This document shows positions 23,503-32,639 of a stretch of DNA of 64,000 nucleotides, piece after piece. A model generated the notes under the pieces. That model ran no database searches. It was not told the DNA's origin and saw nothing but the letters and a program-made list of their open reading frames with translations. The translations under genes and the position numbers were made by a program. The DNA is from Spirosoma fluviale (GTDB lineage: Bacteria; Bacteroidota; Bacteroidia; Cytophagales; Spirosomataceae), in the NCBI RefSeq assembly GCF_900230225.1, contig NZ_OCNH01000001.1, positions 186,001-250,000 on the forward strand, in the 5' to 3' direction. Each line of letters begins with the position of its first letter. Positions within the stretch are counted from its first letter, which is position 1.

Positions 23503-23757
23503 ATGCAAGTTGTCAATTACACAGAGTTTCGGCGATCGATGAAAGCCAAACTTGATCAGGTTAGTGATGACGGTGATACGGTTATTATTAACCGCAGTGA
23601 AAATAAAAACGTCGTTTTAATTTCATTACGGGAGTATAATTCACTGAAGGAGACGCTTCATTTACTCAGTTCTGAAAAAAACCGTAACCGATTAATGAGC
23701 GCCATTGATCGCGCAGACCGAGGAGAGTTTGAGTCGCATCCACTGATAGAAGATTAA
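23503..23757 (+). CDS. yefM: YefM/Phd-family antitoxin
   Basis: 84 residues. The N-terminal part has the Phd/YefM DNA-binding pattern MQVVNYTEFRRSMKAKLDQV, then TVIINRSENKNVVLISLREY, and a flexible acidic C-terminus (RADRGEFESHPLIED) that would wrap and block the toxin. The YoeB-type toxin gene starts 7 nt downstream, the usual antitoxin-first order. The protein normally also represses its own promoter together with the toxin. Confidence 0.93.
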   Translation: MQVVNYTEFRRSMKAKLDQVSDDGDTVIINRSENKNVVLISLREYNSLKETLHLLSSEKNRNRLMSAIDRADRGEFESHPLIED

Positions 23758-23764
23758 GCTACTA

Positions 23765-24019
23765 ATGAACCTATCATGGGATAAGGATGCATGGGAGGAT
23801 TACATTTATTGGCAGCAGACGGAAAAAAGTGTACTGCGTCGTATTAACGAACTCATCAAAGAATGCCTTCGAACCCCGTTTGAGGGCAAAGGAAAGCCAG
23901 AACCATTAAAGGAAAATTTGTCTGGGTTTTGGTCGAGACGAATCACCGATGAACATCGTCTCGTATACCGGGTCGAGGCTGACCGAATACATATCATCCA
24001 ATGCCGGTTTCATTATTGA
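23765..24019 (+). CDS. yoeB: YoeB-family mRNA endonuclease toxin
   Basis: 84 residues, the same length as the E. coli protein, and aligned without gaps at the active site: Glu46, Arg65 and His83 all fall at the same numbers, with the C-terminal CRFHY ending intact. YoeB cuts mRNA at the ribosomal A site when the antitoxin is degraded. The conserved residues indicate an active toxin. It forms a complete module with the upstream antitoxin. Confidence 0.95.
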   Translation: MNLSWDKDAWEDYIYWQQTEKSVLRRINELIKECLRTPFEGKGKPEPLKENLSGFWSRRITDEHRLVYRVEADRIHIIQCRFHY

Positions 24020-24064
24020 GGATAGCGCGGCCTTGCCTTATCCTAATTAACTCGTCTAACAACC

Positions 24065-24673
24065 ATGAAAACTACCCTTGCCCTCATCGCCTTACAAGGC
24101 CTATTGGCCACCGCGTTTGCCCAAACGCCCACGGTTCCAGCTCCCGATATTCAAATTAAAACCGCTGTGCTGGCCGCTCCGGCTGATAAACGAGATGGTG
24201 CAACGGTGTACGGATACTCCGCCAAAAATGAGTTTGTCGTGCTGCGCAAAGGAACCAACGAACTCGTTTGCCTGGCCGATGATCCCGCTCAGAAAGGACT
24301 GAGCGTATCCTGTTACCACCGCGACCTCGACCCGTTTATGGAACGTGGTCGGGTACTGAAACAGGCAGGGAAAAAACCGGCTGAAATTCTGGCGATGCGT
24401 GAGCAGGAAGTAAAGGCGAAAAAGCTGACAATGCCCACCCATCCATCGTCGTTATTTTCCTACACCGCTAAAGACGAAGATTATGATGCCGCTACGGGTG
24501 AGGTAAAAGATGGGTATCTGCGCTCGGTTGTGTACATTCCATATGCTACCGCCGAAAGCACCGGTTTGCCACTAAAGCCCGAAGCACCCGGCATGCCCTG
24601 GATTATGGACCCCGGTACGCATCGGGCTCATATTATGATTAATCCGCCCGTGTCGACTACGGCGCATCATTAA
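24065..24673 (+). CDS. secreted protein of unknown function
   Basis: 202 residues with a signal peptide (MKTTLALIALQGLLATAFAQ). The mature part is soluble, with two Cys (about positions 69 and 82) that could form a disulfide. Segments include GATVYGYSAKNEFVVLRKG and a C-terminal region ending in GMPWIMDPGTHRAHIMINPP. The His-rich end (AHIMI, TTAHH) could bind metal. I do not recognise a family. It is exported by prediction and monocistronic, closed by the hairpin at 24720. Confidence 0.6.
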   Translation: MKTTLALIALQGLLATAFAQTPTVPAPDIQIKTAVLAAPADKRDGATVYGYSAKNEFVVLRKGTNELVCLADDPAQKGLSVSCYHRDLDPFMERGRVLKQAGKKPAEILAMREQEVKAKKLTMPTHPSSLFSYTAKDEDYDAATGEVKDGYLRSVVYIPYATAESTGLPLKPEAPGMPWIMDPGTHRAHIMINPPVSTTAHH

Positions 24674-24719
24674 GGGGAAAGTCAGATTGGGAGGCCGTAA
24701 TCAGTCCCATAAACCGGCA

Positions 24720-24752
24720 AAACCTATAAGGTCTCGCAGACCTTATAGGTTT
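24720..24752. terminator. hairpin terminator
   Basis: Perfect 15-bp arms (AAACCTATAAGGTCT and its complement) with a 3-nt loop, between two genes on the same strand. It separates the secreted protein gene from the OmpA-family gene. Confidence 0.75.
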
Positions 24753-24769
24753 CTAATAACAGGCAACTT

Positions 24770-25966
24770 ATGCTCCTTTCAAACGGAAAGCTATTTCTGG
24801 CGACAGTAGTCTATTTACTGGTTGTCAGCTCTGGTATGGCCCAGAGGAGGGAAGTTGATTACTCACGGATTAAAGCAACGCCCAGCGCCAGGCCAGTGAT
24901 GGCTTCTCCTGTCGAATCCGGCCGGGCAACCAAACCCAGCATTCTGACAGTCAAAGCGTTTGCCGTCGACATTAGCAAACCTATGACATCGGCTATCGCC
25001 AGCATAACCTCCAAAGCAACGGGTAAGACGCAGCAGTTTTCGCTGGTAGACGGGCGTCTGGAACGTGTGTTTGAGGGACCCGATGTGTTAGCGATTGAGG
25101 TAAGTGGCGAGGGGTATACAACCGCTTTTCGAAGCATGACGATTGCTGTGTCACCGACGGGGAACCGCTATGAATTTGATGCCCAGCTGGATCCCGCCCC
25201 CATTAAACTAACCGTGTGGGCGGTCGATAGCCGGACAAACAAACTCATTCATGATGCCCGGTTTACGATCTCCGGCAAAGCGGGTAAGACAACGCTGTTA
25301 CTAACGCCCGATTCAGTGACCGGTCTGGTTAAAACAGACCTGCCCGGTAGGGGAGTCTACCAGTTAACCAGTTCCGCCAATGGCTATGGGGATTTCACAA
25401 AGTCCATCAGGCTGGATAGTGTACAGAGTGAAGCACGGGTTATGTTAACGCCTAAAAAAACGCCGGACATTACAAAAACGCAGGCGCTTCCCGAAGCGGT
25501 GGTTAAATCGGCGAAGACGGCTTACGTGGAAACTCCCACCGCAAAACCAGCCCTAAAAGCGCCCGCTCTCTCCGCTAACCTCCGGATGCCAGCCGTGACG
25601 AACCAGCCGTTTGGCGCTATTGAAAAGGGAAAGGCTGTTACGCTTAAGAATATCTACTTCGATCAAAGCTCCCCCGTTCTGCGCCCGGAATCGTCCCCCG
25701 AACTCGATCAGCTGGCGGCTGTACTTAGCGAAAATCCGGCGTTGCAAATTGAAATCCGCGGCCACACCGACAACCAGGGCGATTTTGATTTAAACGTTAA
25801 ACTCTCCCGAGACCGCTGCCAGGCGGTTATTGATTACCTGGCCGGTAAGGGAATCGCTAAAAGCCGGTTAAAAGCCGTCGGTCGTGGCCCCATTGACCCC
25901 GTTTCGCCAAACAGTAGCGAAGATAACCGAAAGAAAAACAGGCGGGTGGAGTTTGTGGCATTGTAA
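24770..25966 (+). CDS. OmpA-family protein with N-terminal carbohydrate/CarboxypepD-like repeats
   Basis: 398 residues. It has a signal peptide (about 1-25), two Ig-like/CarboxypepD regulatory-type segments (about 60-130 and about 140-230), a Pro/Lys/Thr linker and a C-terminal OmpA peptidoglycan-binding domain (about 285-398). The OmpA signature is clear: IYFDQSSPVLRPESSPELDQ, IEIRGHTDNQGDFDLNVKLS and NRKKNRRVEF. It most likely tethers the outer membrane or a surface complex to peptidoglycan. It is convergent with the oxidoreductase gene, separated by a long hairpin. Confidence 0.9.
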   Translation: MLLSNGKLFLATVVYLLVVSSGMAQRREVDYSRIKATPSARPVMASPVESGRATKPSILTVKAFAVDISKPMTSAIASITSKATGKTQQFSLVDGRLERVFEGPDVLAIEVSGEGYTTAFRSMTIAVSPTGNRYEFDAQLDPAPIKLTVWAVDSRTNKLIHDARFTISGKAGKTTLLLTPDSVTGLVKTDLPGRGVYQLTSSANGYGDFTKSIRLDSVQSEARVMLTPKKTPDITKTQALPEAVVKSAKTAYVETPTAKPALKAPALSANLRMPAVTNQPFGAIEKGKAVTLKNIYFDQSSPVLRPESSPELDQLAAVLSENPALQIEIRGHTDNQGDFDLNVKLSRDRCQAVIDYLAGKGIAKSRLKAVGRGPIDPVSPNSSEDNRKKNRRVEFVAL

Positions 25967-26020
25967 TTCATACAGGTGGCCCTACGGGATTCATAATCCC
26001 GCAGGGCCACCTGTATGAAT
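25966..26020. terminator. bidirectional terminator between convergent genes
   Basis: A 55-bp hairpin that begins at the last base of the OmpA-family stop and ends at the stop of the opposite gene. The arms pair over 25 bp with one mismatch and a 3-nt loop. Confidence 0.8.
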
Positions 26021-27414
26021 CAGGCAGTTTTTGGTTCCGGTCCCCGGAAAGCGTCTTTTTTGCTTACGGCGGGCAACTTGACCGGTTTCCCTTCCCGCGC
26101 CGATTGATAAATGGCCTCCATTATTTTCTGGTCCTGAAGCCCTTCTTCGCCGGGCGTGAACGGGACTTTATTCTCCAGAAGGCACTCCGAGAAGTGATCC
26201 ATTTCGAGGGTGAAGTGGTCTTTGTCGGCAATTTTGTGTTGGATGATCTGATTTTCTTCGCCCTGCGCCTGACTGGTTTCCAACTGTAGACCGGTGTACG
26301 GGAAAGCCGGGTCCATTTTTATCCAGCCCGTATCGGCCAGAACCCGATAGCTCTTCTCGTCGTGATGCCCGTAGCTGGTAGCACAACTCGCCAGTACGCC
26401 ACTTGGAAATTTCATCATCCAGTTTACCTGTTCCTCTACCTCCTTAAAACGTGGGTCGTTTGGCGTACTGTGAATATAACCCATTACTTCGGTTGGTTCT
26501 TCGGCCAGTACAAACCGGATGGTGTTCAGGCAGTATAGGCCCACATCCGGCAGAGAGCCGCCCCCGGCCAGGGCTTTGTTGAACCGCCAGTGCTTCGGGT
26601 TATCGGAGTTTTGGCCGTTGTTGGCGATAATGCTTTTCACCTTCCCGAATTTCTCGGTCTGGACCATCTCGCGCACCATCCTGTTATGAGGCTCGTACTG
26701 AATCCGGTAGGCGATCATAAGCTTACGGTCTGCTTTTTTGCAGGCGTCAATCATTGCCTGACATTCCTGGGCAGTGTTGGCCATTGGTTTCTCGCAGAGA
26801 ATATGCTTGCCCGCCTGCGCTCCCCGGATGGTGTATTCGGCGTGCATTCCATTGGGCAGCACAATGTAAATGGCCTGCACCTCTTTGTTATCCTTCAGCT
26901 TGTCGTAATCGGCGTAGCTGTAACAGCTCGATTCCTTAATGCCATACTGAGCAGCTACCTTCTGCATTTTTTCGGGGCTTCCGCTCACCAGAGCCACCAC
27001 TTTCGATTTTGTACAGGCACCAAAAGCGGGTAAAATCTGATTCAGGGTCAGGTGTCCGAGACCAACAAGGGCGTAACCTATGCGCTGATCTTCGGCCAGG
27101 GGCGTTGGTGTTGGGCCTTCCTGCTGTTCGGTTTTGGCTTTGATCTGCTCCAGTTCAATGGGCTTGGTGGAGTCGGCGGGAACGTCGGCCGGGGGAGAGG
27201 TGGCGGGTAGTTTGGGAACGGGCCCGCTGGGAGTACTGGCTGTTTCGACGGCGGTGTTACTGGCATCCGGTTTTTTTTCGCAGGAAGCCAGGGTGCTGCC
27301 CAGCGCACCAACGGCCAGCGTACGGCCGGTTAGCTGAAGAAAATCCTGGCGGGAGAGGGTAGATAGCGCCGGATTGCCAAATAGGTTAGTAACAAAACGA
27401 TCAATCGGTTTCAT
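26020..27414 (-). CDS. exported Gfo/Idh/MocA-family oxidoreductase
   Basis: 464 residues. The N-terminus (about 20-45) looks like an export signal ending in a lipobox (GSTLASC, Cys44), followed by a long Pro/Thr-rich linker (about 50-105). The enzyme part starts with a Rossmann fold, IGYALVGLGHLTLNQI, contains the family's EKPMANT motif, and ends in the C-terminal alpha/beta domain with YRIQYEPHNRMVREM and GGGSLPDVGLYCLN. Such enzymes oxidise or reduce sugars with tightly bound NAD(P). An S-R-x-D-F-L stretch resembles a weak Tat motif, so export folded with cofactor is plausible but not certain. Substrate unknown. Confidence 0.88.
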   Translation of the reverse strand: MKPIDRFVTNLFGNPALSTLSRQDFLQLTGRTLAVGALGSTLASCEKKPDASNTAVETASTPSGPVPKLPATSPPADVPADSTKPIELEQIKAKTEQQEGPTPTPLAEDQRIGYALVGLGHLTLNQILPAFGACTKSKVVALVSGSPEKMQKVAAQYGIKESSCYSYADYDKLKDNKEVQAIYIVLPNGMHAEYTIRGAQAGKHILCEKPMANTAQECQAMIDACKKADRKLMIAYRIQYEPHNRMVREMVQTEKFGKVKSIIANNGQNSDNPKHWRFNKALAGGGSLPDVGLYCLNTIRFVLAEEPTEVMGYIHSTPNDPRFKEVEEQVNWMMKFPSGVLASCATSYGHHDEKSYRVLADTGWIKMDPAFPYTGLQLETSQAQGEENQIIQHKIADKDHFTLEMDHFSECLLENKVPFTPGEEGLQDQKIMEAIYQSAREGKPVKLPAVSKKDAFRGPEPKTA

Positions 27415-27469
27415 AACGTTGTTTGTTTACGTCGTGAAACCGATTGATGAAAGGCGTTGTTTGCCCTGG

Positions 27470-28258
27470 TTATTTAATAGGCGAATAATCTGTAGGTTTC
27501 ATGTAGACCGACTCAACTTTGGTGGTCAGTGACCCGCCGGCTTCTTTTTCCGATGCATCTTTGACCGCAATCCATTTTGGGTCTTTACGGAATTCTTCGA
27601 AGTGAGCTTTTCCTTCGGCTTCGCTGGGGTGAGCCAGGATGTACACCAGTTTGGATTGGGTAGCGGGATCTTTTTCCTGCGTCACCCAATACGCTACGTT
27701 GGTCATACCGTGTTTGCTGAACAGCTTCACCGTATGATCGCGGAAGCGTGACAGCAGGTTAGGCAGTTTGCCGGGAGTACATGTGTAGGTGCGTAACTCG
27801 AATGTTCGCTCCGGTGATTTCTGGCTTAGTTTCAGCTTGGGCGAAAAGTCGGCATCGGTCATGAAAATCTGATCGACATGGTCGACTAGTTTACCGTTGG
27901 CTTCGGTTTTGGCTACAACTGCTTTCCATTCGGGATCGCTGCCGAAGGCTTTCCATGAAGCATCACGAGCTTCGCGGCTGGGGTAGGCCAGAATATAGAT
28001 TAATTCTTTACGACTCGTATCGGTTGGGGTCCAGTAACCGATATTCTCCATACCGTGCTTTTCGAAAATTTTGGTGGTATACTGACGAAAACGGTCGACT
28101 ATTTCAGCATATTTACCAGGTGTTGGGTAATAAATTCTGACTTCGTAAAACTTGGAACCCGGTGCCGGGGCTGTAGATTTGCCGGGAGTAGTGGTTGCAA
28201 AAGCGGCCATGCTGAAAAGCAGGCTAAAAAGGCATAAGGAAACTAGCTTGTCTATCAT
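27470..28258 (-). CDS. secreted NIPSNAP-family protein, two domains
   Basis: 262 residues from the ATG at 28258, which starts a signal peptide (MIDKLVSLCLFSLLFSMAAFA). Two tandem NIPSNAP domains follow (about 30-130 and 140-250). Each begins with a short strand (YEVRIYYPTPGKYAEIVDRF and FELRTYTCTPGKLPNLLSRF) and continues with KHGMxNxxYW and a Y-x-L-A-x-P-S segment. The ferredoxin-like dimeric alpha/beta barrel fold is expected. The function of bacterial NIPSNAP proteins is not established. It lies 55 nt upstream of the oxidoreductase gene on the same strand, suggesting cotranscription. Confidence 0.88.
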   Translation of the reverse strand: MIDKLVSLCLFSLLFSMAAFATTTPGKSTAPAPGSKFYEVRIYYPTPGKYAEIVDRFRQYTTKIFEKHGMENIGYWTPTDTSRKELIYILAYPSREARDASWKAFGSDPEWKAVVAKTEANGKLVDHVDQIFMTDADFSPKLKLSQKSPERTFELRTYTCTPGKLPNLLSRFRDHTVKLFSKHGMTNVAYWVTQEKDPATQSKLVYILAHPSEAEGKAHFEEFRKDPKWIAVKDASEKEAGGSLTTKVESVYMKPTDYSPIK

Positions 28259-28441
28259 AATATTGTAGAAACGTACGAATAAGGCGTTCTGCAATCAGAA
28301 GAGTAAAACATCCTTTTTCTAACCGCGTAAATTTTATATAAGGGTTGATGAATATGCCTGAATGAGTGCTATAGCGTGACAGGCAACGTTTTATCTTTCA
28401 AGTACTTGTTTTGTTTGTTGGTCTGATTTGGCCAATTTTTC

Positions 28442-28471
28442 TTGTTTAGTAGCGGTAAAGCCCTATTTTTG
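28442..28471 (+). promoter_or_regulatory. promoter of the alpha-E gene
   Basis: TTG (28442-28444), a 19-nt spacer and TATTTTTG (28464-28471), an exact match to the Bacteroidota consensus. Transcription from about 28478 makes the ATG at 28508 the start and excludes the upstream in-frame TTG. Confidence 0.6.
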
Positions 28472-28507
28472 TTGGTCATCCACCGTTTTAACCCAATATT
28501 ATACGTT

Positions 28508-29470
28508 ATGCTGAGCCGCGTTGCCAATTCTGTTTACTGGATGCACCGATACATTGAGCGGGCCGAAAATTATGCCCGTTTCATGAGTGTGAATTTTAAC
28601 CTGGCACTCGATTTGCCCCCCAACGTGGATCAGCAGTGGGAGCCTTTGTTGATTGCCACCGCCGATCACGACTTATTTACGAAATATTATCAGCAGCCTA
28701 CGCGGGAGAATGTCATTCATTTTATGACCTTCGATAAGCGTAACCCCAACTCCATTGTGGCTTGCCTGAGCAACGCCCGTGAGAACGCCCGCACTATCCG
28801 TGAGGTGATTTCGAAAGAAATGTGGGAGCACCTGAACCAGTTTTATCTGATGGTGCGCGATACCTCGCCCAAGCAGCAGTGGGAGGAAATTGAAACCCAG
28901 CATTTCTTTACCGAGATTCGGAACAGTACCCAGCTTTTCTATGGTATTATCGACGCCACCATAACCCGCAACGAAGCCTGGCATTTTGGGCGGCTGGGCC
29001 GGTTTCTGGAGCGAGCCGATAAAACGTCCCGGTTTCTGGATGTGAAATATTTTACCCTGCTGCCCGAAATAGAAGCCGTTGGTTCTACCATCGATTTAAT
29101 GATCTGGTCGGCCGTATTAAAGTCGGTCAGTGCGTACAACATGCATCGTCAGCAGTATCGGTCACTGTCGCCGTCCAGCATTGTCGAATTTCTGATTCTG
29201 GACCGGATGTTTCCCCGTTCCGTAGCGCATTGCATCCGGCAGGCGGAGTTGTCGCTTTATGAAATTTCTGGCAATAACATCGCACACGGTTTTGGGAACT
29301 CAGCAGAGCGGACAATGTCCAAACTACGCTCGGAGATTGAGTTCACCGACACGGCAGATATCTTTAGTGGGGGATTGCATCAATACCTTGATAACTTTCA
29401 GACGCGTACCAACGAAATTGGGGCCGCTATCTTTCAAACGTATTTCGACCTGAAACCAGTAGAAGTTTAG
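28508..29470 (+). CDS. alpha-E domain protein (DUF403)
   Basis: 320 residues from the ATG at 28508, which gives the typical start MLSRVANSVYWMHRYIERAE of alpha-E (DUF403) proteins. The rest is all helical, with the conserved WGRLGRFLERADKTSRxLDV-like segment (HFGRLGRFLERADKTSRFLD) and SVAHCIRQAE. Such proteins usually stand beside a circularly permuted ATP-grasp enzyme and a transglutaminase-like protein, a trio thought to modify peptides. Neither partner is here, so it is an orphan copy or the partners lie elsewhere. Cytoplasmic by prediction. Confidence 0.9.
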   Translation: MLSRVANSVYWMHRYIERAENYARFMSVNFNLALDLPPNVDQQWEPLLIATADHDLFTKYYQQPTRENVIHFMTFDKRNPNSIVACLSNARENARTIREVISKEMWEHLNQFYLMVRDTSPKQQWEEIETQHFFTEIRNSTQLFYGIIDATITRNEAWHFGRLGRFLERADKTSRFLDVKYFTLLPEIEAVGSTIDLMIWSAVLKSVSAYNMHRQQYRSLSPSSIVEFLILDRMFPRSVAHCIRQAELSLYEISGNNIAHGFGNSAERTMSKLRSEIEFTDTADIFSGGLHQYLDNFQTRTNEIGAAIFQTYFDLKPVEV

Positions 29471-29499
29471 TAAGTAGGGGAGTAAGTGGAGTGGTAAAG

Positions 29500-29542
29500 T
29501 AGTGGAGTAAGTGAGGGTCGTTCTACTGCACTTATTCCACTA
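29500..29542. terminator. hairpin between convergent genes
   Basis: Arms of 14 bp (TAGTGGAGTAAGTG and CACTTATTCCACTA, one G-T wobble) in a tract of GGAGTAAGTGGAGTGG-like repeats, between the alpha-E and barrel gene stops. Confidence 0.6.
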
Positions 29543-29554
29543 CTCCCCACTCCA

Positions 29555-30328
29555 CTACTGAAAGACGGGCAAGGTTACGGCAAAGTAAGCCATACCCGCC
29601 CGATTCCTAAATCGATTGTTGTCTGCAATAACATCACGGTTTGAGACGGTTGTTTCGGTGGTAAGCCATTGGTAACCCAGTTTAATGCCCATGCGCTGAC
29701 TCACGCGATAGCGGGCGTAAATTTCGGTGGCCAGTGTGCCCCGGTCGTTATCGCCCAGTAAGCGCACGTTGAACGTACTGGGCTTTGCATCTTGGAAGGT
29801 GTTGGCACCCTGAAAGTAAGTTGTCGTTGAATCGGCACCCGTGCTGGAGGTTATTTTATATTGACCCGTCGACGACATATAACGGCCCAGTCGTGACTTG
29901 CCGAAAGCGATTCCCAGCAAATCGGCACTGCCCCCAATTTCCAGTCTTCCTAAATTAAGCTGCGCCCGAAATCCAATATTGAGCGAAGTGTTCGTGATGT
30001 AATCATACCGAACCGTATCGATGTTATTGGTGATGAGCGGGGCGGTAAGCGCACCCAGGCCGCTTTTGCCACGGGTTAAGCGGGCGGGTGCCGTGTAGTA
30101 ATTCAGATTGTCGCCGTAAAAAGCGCCTAAACGAGCCGTCCAGCCCAGAGAGAGCAACTTACGTTCACCGACGTGAATTAGCTGGTAGTAGGTAATAGAC
30201 GGATTGTACTTATTTTTCGAGTAAGCCATCCCTAAGTCATAACCACTGCTAAGTCGAGCCGAAACGGGCGATTGCGCAACTGCAAAAAGTGGTACTAGCG
30301 TTAGCAATGCAATGAGTGTTTGCTTCAT
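29555..30328 (-). CDS. outer-membrane beta-barrel protein
   Basis: 257 residues from the ATG at 30328. The frame is open further upstream into the next intergenic hairpin, but only this start yields a signal peptide (MKQTLIALLTLVPLFAVAQ). The mature part alternates short strands rich in Gly, Tyr, Leu and Asn, for example LSSGYDLGMAYSKNKY, TSLNIGFRAQLNLGRLEIGG and RMGIKLGYQWL, and ends in an aromatic residue-containing strand (YFAVTLPVFQ), as outer-membrane barrels do. Function unknown. Confidence 0.75.
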   Translation of the reverse strand: MKQTLIALLTLVPLFAVAQSPVSARLSSGYDLGMAYSKNKYNPSITYYQLIHVGERKLLSLGWTARLGAFYGDNLNYYTAPARLTRGKSGLGALTAPLITNNIDTVRYDYITNTSLNIGFRAQLNLGRLEIGGSADLLGIAFGKSRLGRYMSSTGQYKITSSTGADSTTTYFQGANTFQDAKPSTFNVRLLGDNDRGTLATEIYARYRVSQRMGIKLGYQWLTTETTVSNRDVIADNNRFRNRAGMAYFAVTLPVFQ

Positions 30329-30380
30329 CAATAAATTAAGGTGTTGTAGGGCAAAGATAGAGAAGGATAAACGGGTAATA

Positions 30381-30430
30381 AAAAAGGAAGTGGGTAGCCC
30401 ATGTGTACACAGGCTACCCACTTCCTTTTT
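30381..30430 (-). terminator. intrinsic terminator of glgB
   Basis: Perfect 19-bp arms with a 12-nt loop, 9 nt past the glgB stop and followed on the minus strand by a T-run. It separates glgB from the barrel gene. Confidence 0.85.
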
Positions 30431-30438
30431 AGTCTTTC

Positions 30439-32451
30439 CTAAATCATTTTTAAAACGACAGCTCCCAGCGGAGGAACGTTTACGTCGATGGATTGCGGAC
30501 GACCGTGCCATACCTGTTCATAACTGGCAATGGGCTCCGAATTGCTGACGCCACTCCCGAAGAACTCAACGGCATCGCTATTAAATACTTCCCTGTATGA
30601 GCCCGCCGACGGTACGCCTATGCGATAACCGGAACGTGGAATGGGGGTCATATTTAGGATAATCAGCAAGTTGTCTTCCGGACGGTTGCCTTTTCGAATG
30701 TAGGTGATAACGCTGTTCTCGCGGTCACTTGTGTCGATCCACTCGAAACCATCAGCGCTGAAATTGCGCTCATACATGGCCGGTTCAGCTTTATAAAGCG
30801 CATTCAATGCTTTTACGCAGGCGGCCATACCTTTATGTGGCCCATATTCGAGCAAATGCCAATCCAGACTGGAATCGAATTTCCACTCCGATGTTTGACC
30901 GAACTCACCACCCATGAAGAGCAGTTTAGTGCCCGAATGCGTAAACATGTAGGAGAAGAGCAACCGTAAATTAGCAAATCGCTGCCATTCATCGCCGGGC
31001 ATTTTACCAATCAGCGAGTGCTTGCCATACACAACCTCATCGTGTGAGAGGGGTAGCATGAAGTTCTCCGTAAAGGCATAAACGGTACTGAAAGTTAACT
31101 CGTCCTGATGGAATTTGCGGAAAGCCGGGTCGCGCTGGAAATACCGAAGCGTGTCGTTCATCCAGCCCATCATCCATTTCATCCCGAAGCCAAGTCCACC
31201 CATGAAAACCGGCCGCGATACGCCCGGAAAAGCGGTCGATTCTTCGGCGATGGTTTGCGTATCGGGGAATTCCTTATAAACCGCTTCGTTGATTTCCTTG
31301 ATGAGCGAGATGACATCCAGATTCTCGCGGCCACCAAACTCGTTCGGTTCCCACTCGCCCGCATTGCGCGAATAGTCCAGATACAGCATGGAGGCAACGG
31401 CATCTACGCGCAAACCATCGGCGTGGCAACGGTCGAGCCAGAACATGGCGTTGCTGAGCAGGAACGAGCGGACTTCTGGTCGGCCATAGTTAAAAATATA
31501 GCTTTTCCAGTCGGGATGATACCCTTTGCGTGGGTCTGGATGTTCGTACAGGTGCGAGCCATCGAACTCATACAGGCCATTGGCGTCGCCGGGGAAGTGG
31601 GAGGGAACCCAGTCCAGTAACACCCCAATACCCGCCTGGTGAAGCCGTTCGATGAGTTTCATAAACTCCTGAGGTGTACCAAAACGGCTGCTGGGTGCAT
31701 AATAGCCGGTAATCTGATAGCCCCAGGAAGGCGCGTACGGATACTGCATGACCGGCATGAACTCAACGTGCGTGAAGCCCATGTCCTGTAGATAAGGCAC
31801 CAGCGCATCGGCAATTTCACCATACGTCAACTCGCGCTCCGGATTGCCGGGATCACGTCGCCACGAGGCCATGTGCATCTCGTACACGGAAATCGGCGCG
31901 TTGAGGGCGTTTTTGGCAGCCCGGTTGGCCATCCATTCCTGATCCTGCCATTCGTAATAGGTATCCCAAATGACCGAAGCTGTTTTGGGCGGCACTTCCC
32001 ACCAGTGAGCATAAGGGTCGCCTTTTTCGACTTCGCGTCCGCCTTCGTGGATAATAAAATATTTGTAGGTTTCGCCCCGGCCGATGTTCGGAATGAACAC
32101 CTCCCAGATACCCGACGAATCCCAGCGAACATTCATGGAATGACTGCCTTTATCCCAGCCGTTGAAATTACCGATAACGGCAACATAGCGGGCCGAGGGT
32201 GCCCACACGGCAAAATAGGTGCCTATAACACCGTTGTGCTCAACGACGTGAGCGCCAAATTTATCGTATAGCTTCTGATGCTTCCCACTCCGGAAGAGGT
32301 GAATATCGAAATCAGAGAAGCGGGAGTAAACCCCATCCTGGTGGGTCGGCTTGTCCGACGAGGCCGGTTGGCTCGTAACTTGTTCGGGTAAAGCAGGCTG
32401 CACCGCTTGTTCGGTTTCGGCCGAGGGGGTTGGAGTTTTGCGTTTTGCCAT
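30439..32451 (-). CDS. glgB: 1,4-alpha-glucan branching enzyme
   Basis: 670 residues. A Pro/Gln-rich tail (about 1-40) precedes the CBM48 domain (about 65-160, VIGNFNGWDKGSHSM), the GH13 catalytic barrel (about 185-560) and a C-terminal beta domain. The catalytic residues are Asp350 (LRVDAVASM), Glu403 (IAEESTAFP) and Asp471 (LSHDEVVYGK), with the same 53-residue spacing between the first two as in the E. coli enzyme. It forms alpha-1,6 branches in glycogen. It lies 188 nt downstream of a maltokinase gene on the same strand, as in the trehalose-to-glycogen (GlgE) route. Confidence 0.96.
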   Translation of the reverse strand: MAKRKTPTPSAETEQAVQPALPEQVTSQPASSDKPTHQDGVYSRFSDFDIHLFRSGKHQKLYDKFGAHVVEHNGVIGTYFAVWAPSARYVAVIGNFNGWDKGSHSMNVRWDSSGIWEVFIPNIGRGETYKYFIIHEGGREVEKGDPYAHWWEVPPKTASVIWDTYYEWQDQEWMANRAAKNALNAPISVYEMHMASWRRDPGNPERELTYGEIADALVPYLQDMGFTHVEFMPVMQYPYAPSWGYQITGYYAPSSRFGTPQEFMKLIERLHQAGIGVLLDWVPSHFPGDANGLYEFDGSHLYEHPDPRKGYHPDWKSYIFNYGRPEVRSFLLSNAMFWLDRCHADGLRVDAVASMLYLDYSRNAGEWEPNEFGGRENLDVISLIKEINEAVYKEFPDTQTIAEESTAFPGVSRPVFMGGLGFGMKWMMGWMNDTLRYFQRDPAFRKFHQDELTFSTVYAFTENFMLPLSHDEVVYGKHSLIGKMPGDEWQRFANLRLLFSYMFTHSGTKLLFMGGEFGQTSEWKFDSSLDWHLLEYGPHKGMAACVKALNALYKAEPAMYERNFSADGFEWIDTSDRENSVITYIRKGNRPEDNLLIILNMTPIPRSGYRIGVPSAGSYREVFNSDAVEFFGSGVSNSEPIASYEQVWHGRPQSIDVNVPPLGAVVLKMI

Positions 32452-32639
32452 TGTTGGAACTAAATAGATACGTTATTGAACGTGATCAGCGGCTGAAAGT
32501 TAGAAAAAATCCTCACCGTTCGCAGATACATGATCTCAATTTATAGGGTCGCTGCCCCGCCTTCCTACGAAAAACCGGGGCCTGTTCTTAAATCAGCGCA
32601 TTCGTGTAACGGGCTTGCCGCTGTATTTTACCTGATCAA

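Noticed and set aside
24720-24752. Perfect palindromic hairpins taken together as a possible CRISPR or IS end set
   Set aside because: Each hairpin in the window (1919, 24720, 25966, 30381, 35862, 49371, 61664) has a different sequence and sits at a gene end, so they are terminators.
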